From Synechococcus sp. NB0720_010 (lineage in GTDB: Bacteria; Cyanobacteriota; Cyanobacteriia; PCC-6307; Cyanobiaceae), in assembly GCF_023078835.1 (NCBI RefSeq), contig NZ_CP090898.1:1552045-1616044 (forward strand): 64,000 bases of DNA. Direction: 5' to 3'. The translations under genes were made by a program, and so were the position numbers. Shown here piece by piece: positions 51,769 to 59,188 of this stretch; position 1 is the first letter of the stretch; each line of letters opens with the position of its first letter. The notes beneath the pieces are model-generated. The model had not been told where the DNA came from, did no database searches, and was given only the letters and a program-made list of their open reading frames with translations.

Positions 51769-52737
51769 TTACAGCAAACCGCTGTTTTTCAAGACGACAT
51801 TCCTCCATATCGCCAGTTTCTTGCCCTTGTCGTGACCCAGCACTTCCTCAACCCGCTCCTTCAGGTAGTAGCGGTTTGACCTGCTCTCAGTGGTCTCCTG
51901 CAGGTAGTGGAGTTTGGCGACATAAGCCTGTCCGTGGTCTTCGTAGAAGTGCTCTCTGCCTTGCCCCGTCCGTATCAGAAACCCAGTGAAGGTCCTCAAG
52001 GGAGCGTCCCAGACCTCTTCCACGACCTTGAGGTTGAAGGTCTTCCTGACCTCCTGACTGGTCTCTTCAAACCATTTCTGGGGAAGTTGCTCCTCCAGGA
52101 CCTGACGCCAGAAGGCTGCCCGCTCCCTTCTTTCAGCGTCCCGTAAGGCAGTCGTGCTCTCGTTTGTCGCCTGACGGACCACTAGCCCGTATTGCCCGCA
52201 CAGCTTGCGTAGGTCCCGCTCAAGACTTCTTTGGAGGTCCTCGCTCAAGGTTGTGTCCTCTGGTCTGCAGACCCGATAGAGGGGGTCTTCTTTGACGCTC
52301 CAACGCCCCTTCTCTACGCCACTGCTGCTTACCGCTTGCCTTGGGTAGCGGACTTGTTTGACATATGCCGTCGCTGTCCTGACGGAGGTCTTGGGGGTTA
52401 CCTGCTTCTTCTTGACCGCTGTCGCCAACTCCTCAGGAGTAAGGGCACAGGACAGGTAGTAGATAGCGGAATAGGAGGGGGGTAGACCCTTTATGACTTC
52501 TCCACGGGTCTTGTCGTCAAGTCGTCCTAGTCGGTCTCCTATGACCTTCAACTTGGAGAAAACCTTGTCCCCAAGCCCACTTGCTTCCCTATAGAGGGCA
52601 AAGGTCCCAAGACTTAGGCGGTCACCTGCTTCGGAGATACCCAAGGCAAGTGCAACGACCTGACCTGCTGTGCCCTTGTGCGGGTTGTCAGCGACCAACT
52701 TCCTGAAGGAAGCCAGACCCTTGTCTTCGCTTGGCAC
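51769..52737 (-). CDS. ParB/DUF3102-like hypothetical protein
   Basis: A 322-aa protein. The first 120 residues are helical with LSLGTFALYREASGLGD and the phrase LPPSYSAIYYLSCALTPEEL, which resembles the LP.S...LY.L..L...E segment of phage and plasmid ParB/DUF3102-type DNA-binding proteins. The remainder is charged and ends in a basic tail (LGHDKGKKLAIWRN). No enzyme motif. Likely a DNA-binding regulator or partition factor of the element; assignment is tentative. Divergent from the small rightward genes. Confidence 0.55.
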   Translation of the reverse strand: MPSEDKGLASFRKLVADNPHKGTAGQVVALALGISEAGDRLSLGTFALYREASGLGDKVFSKLKVIGDRLGRLDDKTRGEVIKGLPPSYSAIYYLSCALTPEELATAVKKKQVTPKTSVRTATAYVKQVRYPRQAVSSSGVEKGRWSVKEDPLYRVCRPEDTTLSEDLQRSLERDLRKLCGQYGLVVRQATNESTTALRDAERRERAAFWRQVLEEQLPQKWFEETSQEVRKTFNLKVVEEVWDAPLRTFTGFLIRTGQGREHFYEDHGQAYVAKLHYLQETTESRSNRYYLKERVEEVLGHDKGKKLAIWRNVVLKNSGLL

Positions 52738-52882
52738 TCCGTCCCGCTTGGGTTTGAGCTCAGGTTACTAAAGGTGTGGAGAAGGCGTGGAGAAAAAACT
52801 GCCTCAACAGCCTCCACACTTCTGCGACATGCCGTGGAGAAGTCGTGGGATAGTTAAGGGGTCAAACGAAGGAGGTCACCTC

Positions 52883-53077
52883 TTGAAAACGCTCACCCCC
52901 GCTCAACTGCATATGGCTACTGACGACACCTGCTCTTTTGAAGAGTGCATTGTCTTCACAGCCTCCTGCGTCGGCTCTGAAGACGACTGCTTGGGAGAGG
53001 CATTCGACCAAGCGTTTGACCGCTTTTTGAAGGAGGTCTCTGACGCTGGTTTCACCTATGAATACTCTTACAAGTGA
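52883..53077 (+). CDS. Small hypothetical protein with TTG start
   Basis: A 64-aa protein. TTG 52883 was chosen because a full AAGGAGGT ribosome-binding site lies 7 bases upstream (52869-52875); the earlier GTG at 52787 has no fitting site. Residues include two Cys in a cluster (TCSFEECIVFTASCVGSEDD) and an aromatic end (FTYEYSYK). Family not recognised. The stop overlaps the next start (GTGA). Confidence 0.55.
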   Translation: MKTLTPAQLHMATDDTCSFEECIVFTASCVGSEDDCLGEAFDQAFDRFLKEVSDAGFTYEYSYK

Positions 53078-53229
53078 GACATTCCAATAAGCAAGAGCAA
53101 GTCATTCAACTGACTATCAGAAGCGAATATCCGCTATCTCTCAACCTTCGCAGTATCCGTGACTTCGTAAAGGAATACGGCTGTGAGTTTATCTCCATTC
53201 GTGGCGAAGGCAAAAAACTAACCCGATAG
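53074..53229 (+). CDS. Very small hypothetical protein
   Basis: A 51-aa protein from GTG 53074, overlapping the previous stop by 4 bases, so it is translated by coupling. Sequence is protein-like (QEQVIQLTIRSEYPLSLNLR, DFVKEYGCEFISIRGEGKK). Family not recognised. Confidence 0.45.
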   Translation: MRHSNKQEQVIQLTIRSEYPLSLNLRSIRDFVKEYGCEFISIRGEGKKLTR

Positions 53230-53248
53230 GAAACAACCCATTAGGACT

Positions 53249-53563
53249 ATGAAAACGACCCCAACCATTCAAGACTCTATTTGCCTCCTTGAGGTTGACC
53301 AGCTCAATGCATATAACGGCGGGCGGGCGGCAGGGGGGCTTCCTCCTATCTCTATCTGTGAAGCATATGAAATGCTTGAAGACCTCATTCTTCACACCGC
53401 CCCATACCTTCGCGAAGACCTTCCATTCGCAAAAAATATTCTCAGAGCCATTGACCTTAAAGACCTGAATAGTCACAACGCATGGCGGGTTGAGGAAGGT
53501 CTTCCTCCACTAACCATTTTCGAAGTCTATGAAAAAGTGCTTGCCTGCCTTGCACGGGACTAA
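53249..53563 (+). CDS. Hypothetical protein with internal duplication
   Basis: A 104-aa protein made of two related halves. Half one has VDQLNAYNGGRAAGGLPPIS then EAYEMLEDLI; half two has LKDLNSHNAWRVEEGLPPLT then EVYEKVLACL. The conserved core is LN..N..R...GLPP...(I/F)...YE. Probably an ancient tandem duplication of a 45-residue unit, perhaps a helical repeat for protein binding. Function unknown. Third in the rightward run of small genes. Confidence 0.55.
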   Translation: MKTTPTIQDSICLLEVDQLNAYNGGRAAGGLPPISICEAYEMLEDLILHTAPYLREDLPFAKNILRAIDLKDLNSHNAWRVEEGLPPLTIFEVYEKVLACLARD

Positions 53564-53751
53564 GAGCACTTCCACATACGCCACAAGTGCCCCTTAACGG
53601 GGCACTTCCCTATTGCTTGCCTCTGCCTAGAGGCTCAATAACTCTATAAGTTTCTACTTTTACTCTTCAACGCTCACAAAGCATATTCTACTCAAAATAT
53701 AGACATATGTCAAGAGAAGTGTTATTATAGTCTTGTTATTGTGTGTGTATT

Positions 53752-53904
53752 ATGAAACGCAGGTTTACTTTTATTGAGTGGCATACCTTGTTGGATAGCG
53801 TCAGGAAAGGTCGCTCTATTGACTATCGGACTGGGGAGGGTATCGCTTGGGTGCCTTTGACCCCTGAAGAGATATCTCTCTTGTTAGAAGACCGCTGTGA
53901 CTGA
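53752..53904 (+). CDS. Very small hypothetical protein
   Basis: A 50-aa protein (MKRRFTFIEWHTLLDSVRKG...). A plausible strand-helix start and an acidic end (TPEEISLLLEDRCD). No ribosome-binding site is clear. Followed by a 116-bp gap to the convergent serine recombinase stop. Confidence 0.45.
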   Translation: MKRRFTFIEWHTLLDSVRKGRSIDYRTGEGIAWVPLTPEEISLLLEDRCD

Positions 53905-54020
53905 AACGACTTTGGCGGTTGGGTTTCTTGCTAACGCCGTCCTTTTTCCGTCTTCGTAGTCAGTTGCCTGGACCACTTCCGACCACACACTGCCTGCCTT
54001 GAAGAGCGTGACCTTGACCT

Positions 54021-54686
54021 TCACGCCACTGCCTCCAGTCTCATCAGCATTTGAGAAACAAGTTGTGGGTTGAAGTCGTTGCCCCTGCTGGTCCTTGCTC
54101 CACTTGCGTTGAGGACGCCACAGATAGTGCGTAGAGACGCACCCGACTTACGCAGCGGGACTATGACACCTTCAACCTTCTTGGCGTCTTCCAGTGCCTT
54201 CTGCTTCTTCGCTGCTGCCAGTGCTTTGACGCAGTAAGTAGGAGCACCAAGGCGGACGCCTCTTGCTTTTGCTGCTTGCAGTGCTGCCTTTGTCCTGCTG
54301 GCTATGAAGCACTTCTCCTGCTCCGCAAGTGCTGCGTAGATATGCAGTTGGAAAGCGTCTGCGTAAGGCATTTGGGCGACCTTGAAGGTCAGACCCTTCT
54401 CCTCCATTAGTGCTGCAAGGAAGGAGACCCGACGGGACAACCTATCCAGCTTGGAGACCACAAGCACTGCGTCCTCCTTCTTTGCCAAGGCAATAGCGGC
54501 TTGCAGTTGAGGTCGGTCGTTGTCAGACCCTGTATGTGTCTCCACAAAGTCCCCGACCACTAGGTATGGCGTATCGGCGTAGTTATCCAAGAAGAGTTGG
54601 ATATCCCGCTCCTGTGCCTCCAGACCAAGACCGCTTTTGCCTTGCTCCTGACTGCTGACCCTCCTGTAAAGGACATAACGACGCAT
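54021..54686 (-). CDS. Serine recombinase (resolvase/invertase type)
   Basis: A 221-aa protein from ATG 54686. RYVLYRRVSSQEQGKSG carries the catalytic Ser at residue 11, VVSKLDRLSRRVSFLAALME the Arg-rich active-site helix, and a short C-terminal helix-turn-helix (ASLRTICGVLNASGARTSRG) ends it. Likely resolves multimers or inverts a segment of the element. The longer frame to 54878 adds an unstructured N-terminus. Palindrome at 54886-54902 lies upstream. Confidence 0.85.
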   Translation of the reverse strand: MRRYVLYRRVSSQEQGKSGLGLEAQERDIQLFLDNYADTPYLVVGDFVETHTGSDNDRPQLQAAIALAKKEDAVLVVSKLDRLSRRVSFLAALMEEKGLTFKVAQMPYADAFQLHIYAALAEQEKCFIASRTKAALQAAKARGVRLGAPTYCVKALAAAKKQKALEDAKKVEGVIVPLRKSGASLRTICGVLNASGARTSRGNDFNPQLVSQMLMRLEAVA

Positions 54687-54885
54687 AAAACCCCCTGTCA
54701 GCAAACGAAACGACCTTTGGACTGCTGACAAAGTAGGACTTCTCCACGGGTAGAAGTCAGGGCAAGTAGCCAAACGAAGCCCTTCCCAAGTGCGGGACGG
54801 ACCCCTTGGACTTGTTGGCGGTTGCTGGGGACGGGTCTTGCCTCTGCCCGCCACCCAGTAACTGCGACCTTCCCACATACCTATG

Positions 54886-54902
54886 TATGCACTTAGTGCA
54901 TA
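54886..54902. repeat. Inverted repeat upstream of the serine recombinase
   Basis: TATGCACT-T-AGTGCATA, 8-bp arms around one base, 200 bp upstream of the recombinase start. A candidate res half-site or operator. Confidence 0.5.
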
Positions 54903-55051
54903 AGTCCGCCCCTTGGCACGGGTTTTGTGAGGCGTCCCTCTTCAGGTCTCTCTACGGCAAACCGCCTGGAGGGCAACCGAAGTGACGCTATGACTGCTCC
55001 TGTAGAGAAGTATCAAAGCAGACCTTCTGGCAGGCATATAAGGCATTTTTT

Positions 55052-55072
55052 ACTACCCCGTAACTACCCCGT
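55052..55072 (+). repeat. Integrase arm-type repeats, right
   Basis: ACTACCCCGT at 55052 and 55063, 11 bp apart, the same pair and orientation as at the left end (47506-47526). About 60 bp from the right core. Confidence 0.7.
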
Positions 55073-55130
55073 GGGCGTCTCTGTCCTTCAGAAAGTAGGC
55101 TGGGACAAGCTTCTAGAATGACGGACTATG

Positions 55131-55149
55131 GAGTGGGAATAATTCCCAC
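55131..55149. repeat. attR core with overlapping palindrome
   Basis: GAGTGGGAATA (55131-55141) repeats the guaA end. It overlaps a perfect 8+1+8 palindrome GTGGGAAT-A-ATTCCCAC (55133-55149). In the uninterrupted chromosome this would follow the guaA stop directly, possibly as terminator or recombinase target. Confidence 0.7.
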
Positions 55150-55211
55150 CCCTTGAGCCATGGCCTTGGTCGGGTGACTCCGTTACCCTCGGGTCCCCCG
55201 GCCCAGGAGCC

Positions 55212-55823
55212 TTGACTGCCGCCCCACAGCAGGACATCCAGCTGCAGCGCCGCCTTCAGCAGGACAGCATTCAGCTGGCAGGCAAGGTGGTGTATCTGAA
55301 TCCCTTCCTTTATTGGCGCCGTTTTGACGCCAATACCGATCGCTGGCTGCGGGAACCGGGTCAGCTGGCGGAGGATCAGATCACGACCAACCGGGTGCGC
55401 TTCTACCCCGAGTTGGATTGGGAGCTGCTCAACGAGACCGACCGTGCCGTGAAGGACGGTGCCGTTGAGATGTTCCTCAAGAGCCTGGAGCTGATCAGCA
55501 CCTTTAACCCTGAGCTCACCCCCGGCCAGCTGCTGGAGGTGGAGCGCAAGATGGCCGTCACCAAGAAGAAAGCCTTTGAGCGTTGGGTCTCCAAATCGCT
55601 CAAGCGTCGTCTGCAGCAGGAGGCCAGCGAGCGACGTCGCTTCGATCGCGAACGCCTGATCCGCGATTGGAGCGAGTGGATGGTGCTGCCGGTGACGCGG
55701 CAGGCTTTGCTTCCCCTCTCGGCCTTGATGGTGATCGCGGTGGGTGCGGGCTGGTGGCTTGGCTCCCAGCAGTTCTGCCGTCAGCAGATCGTCCAGCCGG
55801 CCATCTCGCGCAGCGCGGGCTAG
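55212..55823 (+). CDS. Conserved hypothetical membrane-anchored protein
   Basis: A 203-aa protein from TTG 55212. Soluble N-terminal part (VYLNPFLYWRRFDANTDRWL, VRFYPELDWELLNETDRAVK), a charged helix rich in Arg, and one C-terminal membrane helix (LLPLSALMVIAVGAGWWLG). The topology suggests a cytoplasmic domain tethered at the tail. Found widely in cyanobacteria in my recollection; function unknown. It is the first chromosomal gene after the guaA element. Confidence 0.65.
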   Translation: MTAAPQQDIQLQRRLQQDSIQLAGKVVYLNPFLYWRRFDANTDRWLREPGQLAEDQITTNRVRFYPELDWELLNETDRAVKDGAVEMFLKSLELISTFNPELTPGQLLEVERKMAVTKKKAFERWVSKSLKRRLQQEASERRRFDRERLIRDWSEWMVLPVTRQALLPLSALMVIAVGAGWWLGSQQFCRQQIVQPAISRSAG

Positions 55824-55865
55824 GCCAGCCAGATCGGGGATCAGGCGCCAGACTGGGCGCACTCA

Positions 55866-56243
55866 ATGCCTCACTTCATGGGTTCCGACCCCCTCGACAG
55901 CCTGCGTTTGACCCTGATGCAGGAGGTCCTGCCGGTCGGGATGGCTGCGGTCGAGCGGGCCAAGCGTGGTGGCGCCCGTGATCTGGCTGATGCATTCTCC
56001 AAGGGTCCAGAGGGCCTCACGGAGCTCCGGGAGGAAGGGGCAGAGGCGGCCCGTCAGGTTCGTGAGCGTCTCGATCGGATCCAGCCTGGTTTGGGGAATC
56101 CGGTGATGAAGGTGCAGGTCACGGACGTGCCGCTGGAGCCGGCCCTGGCGAAGGATGCCGGAGAGGAGGAGTTGCAGCTTGCCCTGGCACGCATTTCTGA
56201 GCGGTTGACGTTGCTGGAGCAACGGCTCACGGAAGGGAGCTGA
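55866..56243 (+). CDS. Conserved hypothetical protein
   Basis: A 125-aa helical protein (LRLTLMQEVLPVGMAAVERA, LTELREEGAEAARQVRERLD) ending in a coiled-coil-like segment (RISERLTLLEQRLTEGS). No membrane segment. Function unknown. Its stop is 4 bp before the PBP2 start, so it may be cotranscribed with it and act at the cell envelope. Confidence 0.6.
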   Translation: MPHFMGSDPLDSLRLTLMQEVLPVGMAAVERAKRGGARDLADAFSKGPEGLTELREEGAEAARQVRERLDRIQPGLGNPVMKVQVTDVPLEPALAKDAGEEELQLALARISERLTLLEQRLTEGS

Positions 56244-56247
56244 ACCA

Positions 56248-58041
56248 TTGGCCATCGCCTCCAACCCTCACCGCAGTGCCGGGCTCCAGCGTCAGCCCGC
56301 GATTCTGCTGGGTTTGGTGCTGTTCTTCGCTTCGGCGATGGTCGTGCGGCTGGGTTGGTTGCAGCTGCTCCATGGCAGCGAAAACCGGGAGCGCGCTGAC
56401 GAGAACCGGATCCGCTTGCTGGCGCGTAACCCCGTCCGTGGGCGGATCTTGGATCGCCATGGACAGGTCCTGGTCTCAAGCCGCCTGATCTACAGCCTGT
56501 ATCTGCAGCCCAAGGATCTGCCGAAGGGTTCCTGGCCAGCTCTGCGGGAGAGGCTGAGCGCTCTGATGAACATCCCCCAGAAGCAACTGGAGCAGCGCAA
56601 GCGTCGCGGTCCCGGCAAGCAGGAATACCGCATTGAGCTCGCCAGTGAACTGACGCCGGAGCAGGTCCTGCGCTTCCGGGAGCAGGCCGGCGACCTGCGG
56701 GGAGCCCAGGTGGATCTGGATGTGGTGCGCAGCTACCCCCACGGCTCACTTGGCGCCCACACCTTGGGCTACACCCAGCCCATCACTGAGCAGGAATACA
56801 AGGTTCTGGCCAAGCGGGGCTACAAGATCCGCGACCGCATTGGCCGCATTGGTGTGGAGGCCGCCTATGAGCAACACCTGCGGGGCACCTGGGGCGGCCA
56901 GATGGTCGAGGTCAACGCCATGGGCGAGATCCAGCGCGTCCTCGGCGATCGCCCCTCCAAGGCCGGCAAGGACTTGGTGGTCACGCTTGATCTCCCGCTC
57001 CAGCGGGCGGCTGAGGCGGCCCTGAAGGGCAAGCCCGGCGGCGCCATCGTTGCCCTGAATCCCAGGACCGGGGCGATCTTGGCCTTGGCCAGTCGCCCCA
57101 ATTTCGATCCCAACTTCTTCTCCAAGACCGTCACGACCCAGCGGGAGTACGACGCCCTCTTTGCCTCTCCCTCTAAGCCTCTCTTCAGCCGGGCGATGAA
57201 TGCCTATGACCCCGGCAGCACCTGGAAGCCGGTGACCGCCTTCGCCGGGATGGCCTCGGGCAAGTTTCCGGCGAACACCAAGCTGATGACCCGCGGCTGC
57301 ATCACCTACGGGGGGCACTGTTTCCCCGACCACAACGGTGCCGGGTTTGGCCTGATCGGCTACGAGGATGCCCTGCGCTTCTCGAGCAACACCTTCTATT
57401 ACCAAGTCGGTGTTGGGGTGGGCTCGATGCCCCTCTATGACGCCGCGGTGAAGTTGGGATTCACGAAGCCCACGGGCATTGAGATCGGCTACGAGGAAAG
57501 CACCGGTCTGGTGGGCAATGAGCAGTGGGCCGCCAAGGGACGCACCTGGGGTAAGCCCGGCACCACCCCTTGGATCCCCGAGGACATGGCGAGCATGTCG
57601 ATTGGCCAGTCCGTGGTCCAGGTCACCCCTTTGCAGTTGGCTCGGGCCTACGCCGTCTTTGCCAATGGTGGTTATCTGATCACCCCCCACTTGGTTGATC
57701 GCGGCTTGGATTGGACCGCTCCGCCTCGCCGCACCAAGGTGGACATCAAGCCCTCGACCCTGGCCACGATCAACCGCGGCTTGCGCAAGGTGGTTCAGGA
57801 GGGCACTGGCTATGCCATGAACCAGGCGGCGGAGTTGCCGCCCGTGGCGGGCAAGACCGGAACCGCCGAGGACAGCACCGGTGGCCCTGACCACGCCTGG
57901 TTTGCCTGTTTTGCTCCCTATCCCAACGGTGAGATTGTCGTGGTCGCCTTCGCCCAGAACACCCCTGGCGGTGGTTCAGTGCATGCCTTGCCGATGGCCC
58001 GCCAGGTGCTGCAGGTCTGGGCCCAGCAACGCAGCCGTTAG
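56248..58041 (+). CDS. mrdA: Penicillin-binding protein 2 (transpeptidase)
   Basis: A 597-aa class B PBP that cross-links peptidoglycan for cell elongation. N-terminal membrane anchor (LLGLVLFFASAMVVRLGWLQ), dimerisation domain with NPVRGRILDRHGQVL, and the transpeptidase domain: SxxK at Ser324-Lys327 (DPGSTWKP), SSN in FSSNTFYYQ and KTG in GKTGTAEDS. Start is TTG 56248. A convergent neighbour, sqdX, overlaps its end by 4 bp. Confidence 0.93.
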   Translation: MAIASNPHRSAGLQRQPAILLGLVLFFASAMVVRLGWLQLLHGSENRERADENRIRLLARNPVRGRILDRHGQVLVSSRLIYSLYLQPKDLPKGSWPALRERLSALMNIPQKQLEQRKRRGPGKQEYRIELASELTPEQVLRFREQAGDLRGAQVDLDVVRSYPHGSLGAHTLGYTQPITEQEYKVLAKRGYKIRDRIGRIGVEAAYEQHLRGTWGGQMVEVNAMGEIQRVLGDRPSKAGKDLVVTLDLPLQRAAEAALKGKPGGAIVALNPRTGAILALASRPNFDPNFFSKTVTTQREYDALFASPSKPLFSRAMNAYDPGSTWKPVTAFAGMASGKFPANTKLMTRGCITYGGHCFPDHNGAGFGLIGYEDALRFSSNTFYYQVGVGVGSMPLYDAAVKLGFTKPTGIEIGYEESTGLVGNEQWAAKGRTWGKPGTTPWIPEDMASMSIGQSVVQVTPLQLARAYAVFANGGYLITPHLVDRGLDWTAPPRRTKVDIKPSTLATINRGLRKVVQEGTGYAMNQAAELPPVAGKTGTAEDSTGGPDHAWFACFAPYPNGEIVVVAFAQNTPGGGSVHALPMARQVLQVWAQQRSR

Positions 58042-59183
58042 GCGAGGCTTGGTGCTGGTGCGTTGAGCACCTGGCGGTAGTAGCCACGCAGCTGCTCGGT
58101 GGCACCGGCCCAGCCCCAGCGCTCGGCCTCTTCTCGGGCATTGCGGCGCAGCTCTTCCCGCTGTCCTGGATCTCCGAGGAGCCGTTGGGTGGCGGCGCTC
58201 AGGCTTCCGGCCCCGCCATCGGCTCCATCGGGTTCATAGAGGCAGCCATTGACTCCATCGCTGACGATGTCCGGGATCCCGCCGCGGTTCGCTCCGACCA
58301 CGGGGCAGCCCGCCGCCATTGCTTCGAGCAGCACCAAGCCCAGGGTCTCGGTGCTGCTGGGGAAGAGGAAGGCATCGGCGCTGGCGTAGGCGCTGGCCAG
58401 CTCTTCACCGGCGAGATAGCCCACGAAGTGGGTGGCACTGCCGGCGAACAAGGTCTCGAGTTGTTGGCGATAGGGGCCATCTCCCACCAGCGCCAGGCGT
58501 GCATCGGGCATCGCATCGAGGACGGGGCGAATGCGCTCGATCTGCTTTTCGGCCGACAGACGTCCGATGTAGAGCAGCAGCTTGCCGGTGTCGCTGCGGC
58601 CCGCCAGGAGACGATCGCGCATGGCCTGGCTGCGCAGCTCGGGCCGGAAGAGATCGGTGTCGACCCCCCGTTGCCAAAGATCCGTGTGCTGGATGCCCTT
58701 CTCACTCAGCTCGGCCACCATCGCGGTGGAGGTGCAGAGGTTCAGCTGAGCCTGGTTGTGGGCCATCTTCAGCAGCTCCCAGAGCACCGGCTCGAGCATG
58801 CCCAGGCCGTAGTGCTCCAGGTATTTGGGTAGGTGCGTGTGATAACTCGCCACCAGGGGATACCCCTTGGTTTTGGCGAGCCAGATTCCCCCCAGGCCGA
58901 GCACGGCAGGGTTGACGACGTGTACCAGATCAGGGGCAAAGGCCTCCAGCGCGTCGGAGACCGACGGCCTTGGCAACGCCAACTTCAGTTCTGGGTAGAG
59001 CGGGAGGGGCATGGCCGGGACCCCCACCACCTGGGCCCCCATGTAGGACTCAGGCGCCCCCTCAGGGCAGAAGATCATGACCTCGTCACCGGCCGCAACA
59101 AGGTGCTGCACCGTTTTGGTGAGCCGGGTCACGATCCCATCAACCTTCGGCAGGAAGGTCTCGGTGAAGAGGGCGATTTTCAA
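58038..59183 (-). CDS. sqdX: Sulfoquinovosyl diacylglycerol synthase SqdX
   Basis: Glycosyltransferase (GT4) that moves sulfoquinovose from UDP to diacylglycerol to form the thylakoid sulfolipid SQDG. A 381-aa protein: IALFTETFLPKVDGIVTRLT at the N-terminus, ASYHTHLPKYLEHYGLG, WQRGVDTDLFRPE and the donor site SSTETLGLVLLEAMAAGCPV. Lies 5 bp after sqdB in the same direction; the two make the complete SQDG route. Confidence 0.95.
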   Translation of the reverse strand: MKIALFTETFLPKVDGIVTRLTKTVQHLVAAGDEVMIFCPEGAPESYMGAQVVGVPAMPLPLYPELKLALPRPSVSDALEAFAPDLVHVVNPAVLGLGGIWLAKTKGYPLVASYHTHLPKYLEHYGLGMLEPVLWELLKMAHNQAQLNLCTSTAMVAELSEKGIQHTDLWQRGVDTDLFRPELRSQAMRDRLLAGRSDTGKLLLYIGRLSAEKQIERIRPVLDAMPDARLALVGDGPYRQQLETLFAGSATHFVGYLAGEELASAYASADAFLFPSSTETLGLVLLEAMAAGCPVVGANRGGIPDIVSDGVNGCLYEPDGADGGAGSLSAATQRLLGDPGQREELRRNAREEAERWGWAGATEQLRGYYRQVLNAPAPSLA

Positions 59184-59188
59184 GGCAA

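Larger units (their letters stand above)
54687..55130. other. Right-end region without a supported gene
   Basis: About 440 bp between the serine recombinase and attR. It holds the palindrome at 54886 and the right arm repeats at 55052. A 64-codon frame (54927-55121) has no protein-like features. Confidence 0.5.
47455..55141. mobile_element. Integrative element at the guaA 3' end
   Basis: A 7.7-kb segment between two copies of an 11-bp core (47455-47465 and 55131-55141) that encodes the last codons of guaA. Content: tyrosine integrase next to attL, arm-type repeats at both ends, a leftward run of small genes with an HUH replication initiator and two ribbon-helix-helix proteins, a ParB/DUF3102-like protein, four very small rightward genes and a serine recombinase. 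Coding is distinctly AT-richer between about 48480 and 51770. The guaA 3' end is a known site for genomic islands in many bacteria. No structural phage genes are present, so it resembles a satellite or plasmid-like integrative element. Confidence 0.9.

Noticed and set aside
54927-55121. 64-codon plus-strand frame at the right end of the guaA element
   Set aside because: Runs through the arm repeats and has no protein features.
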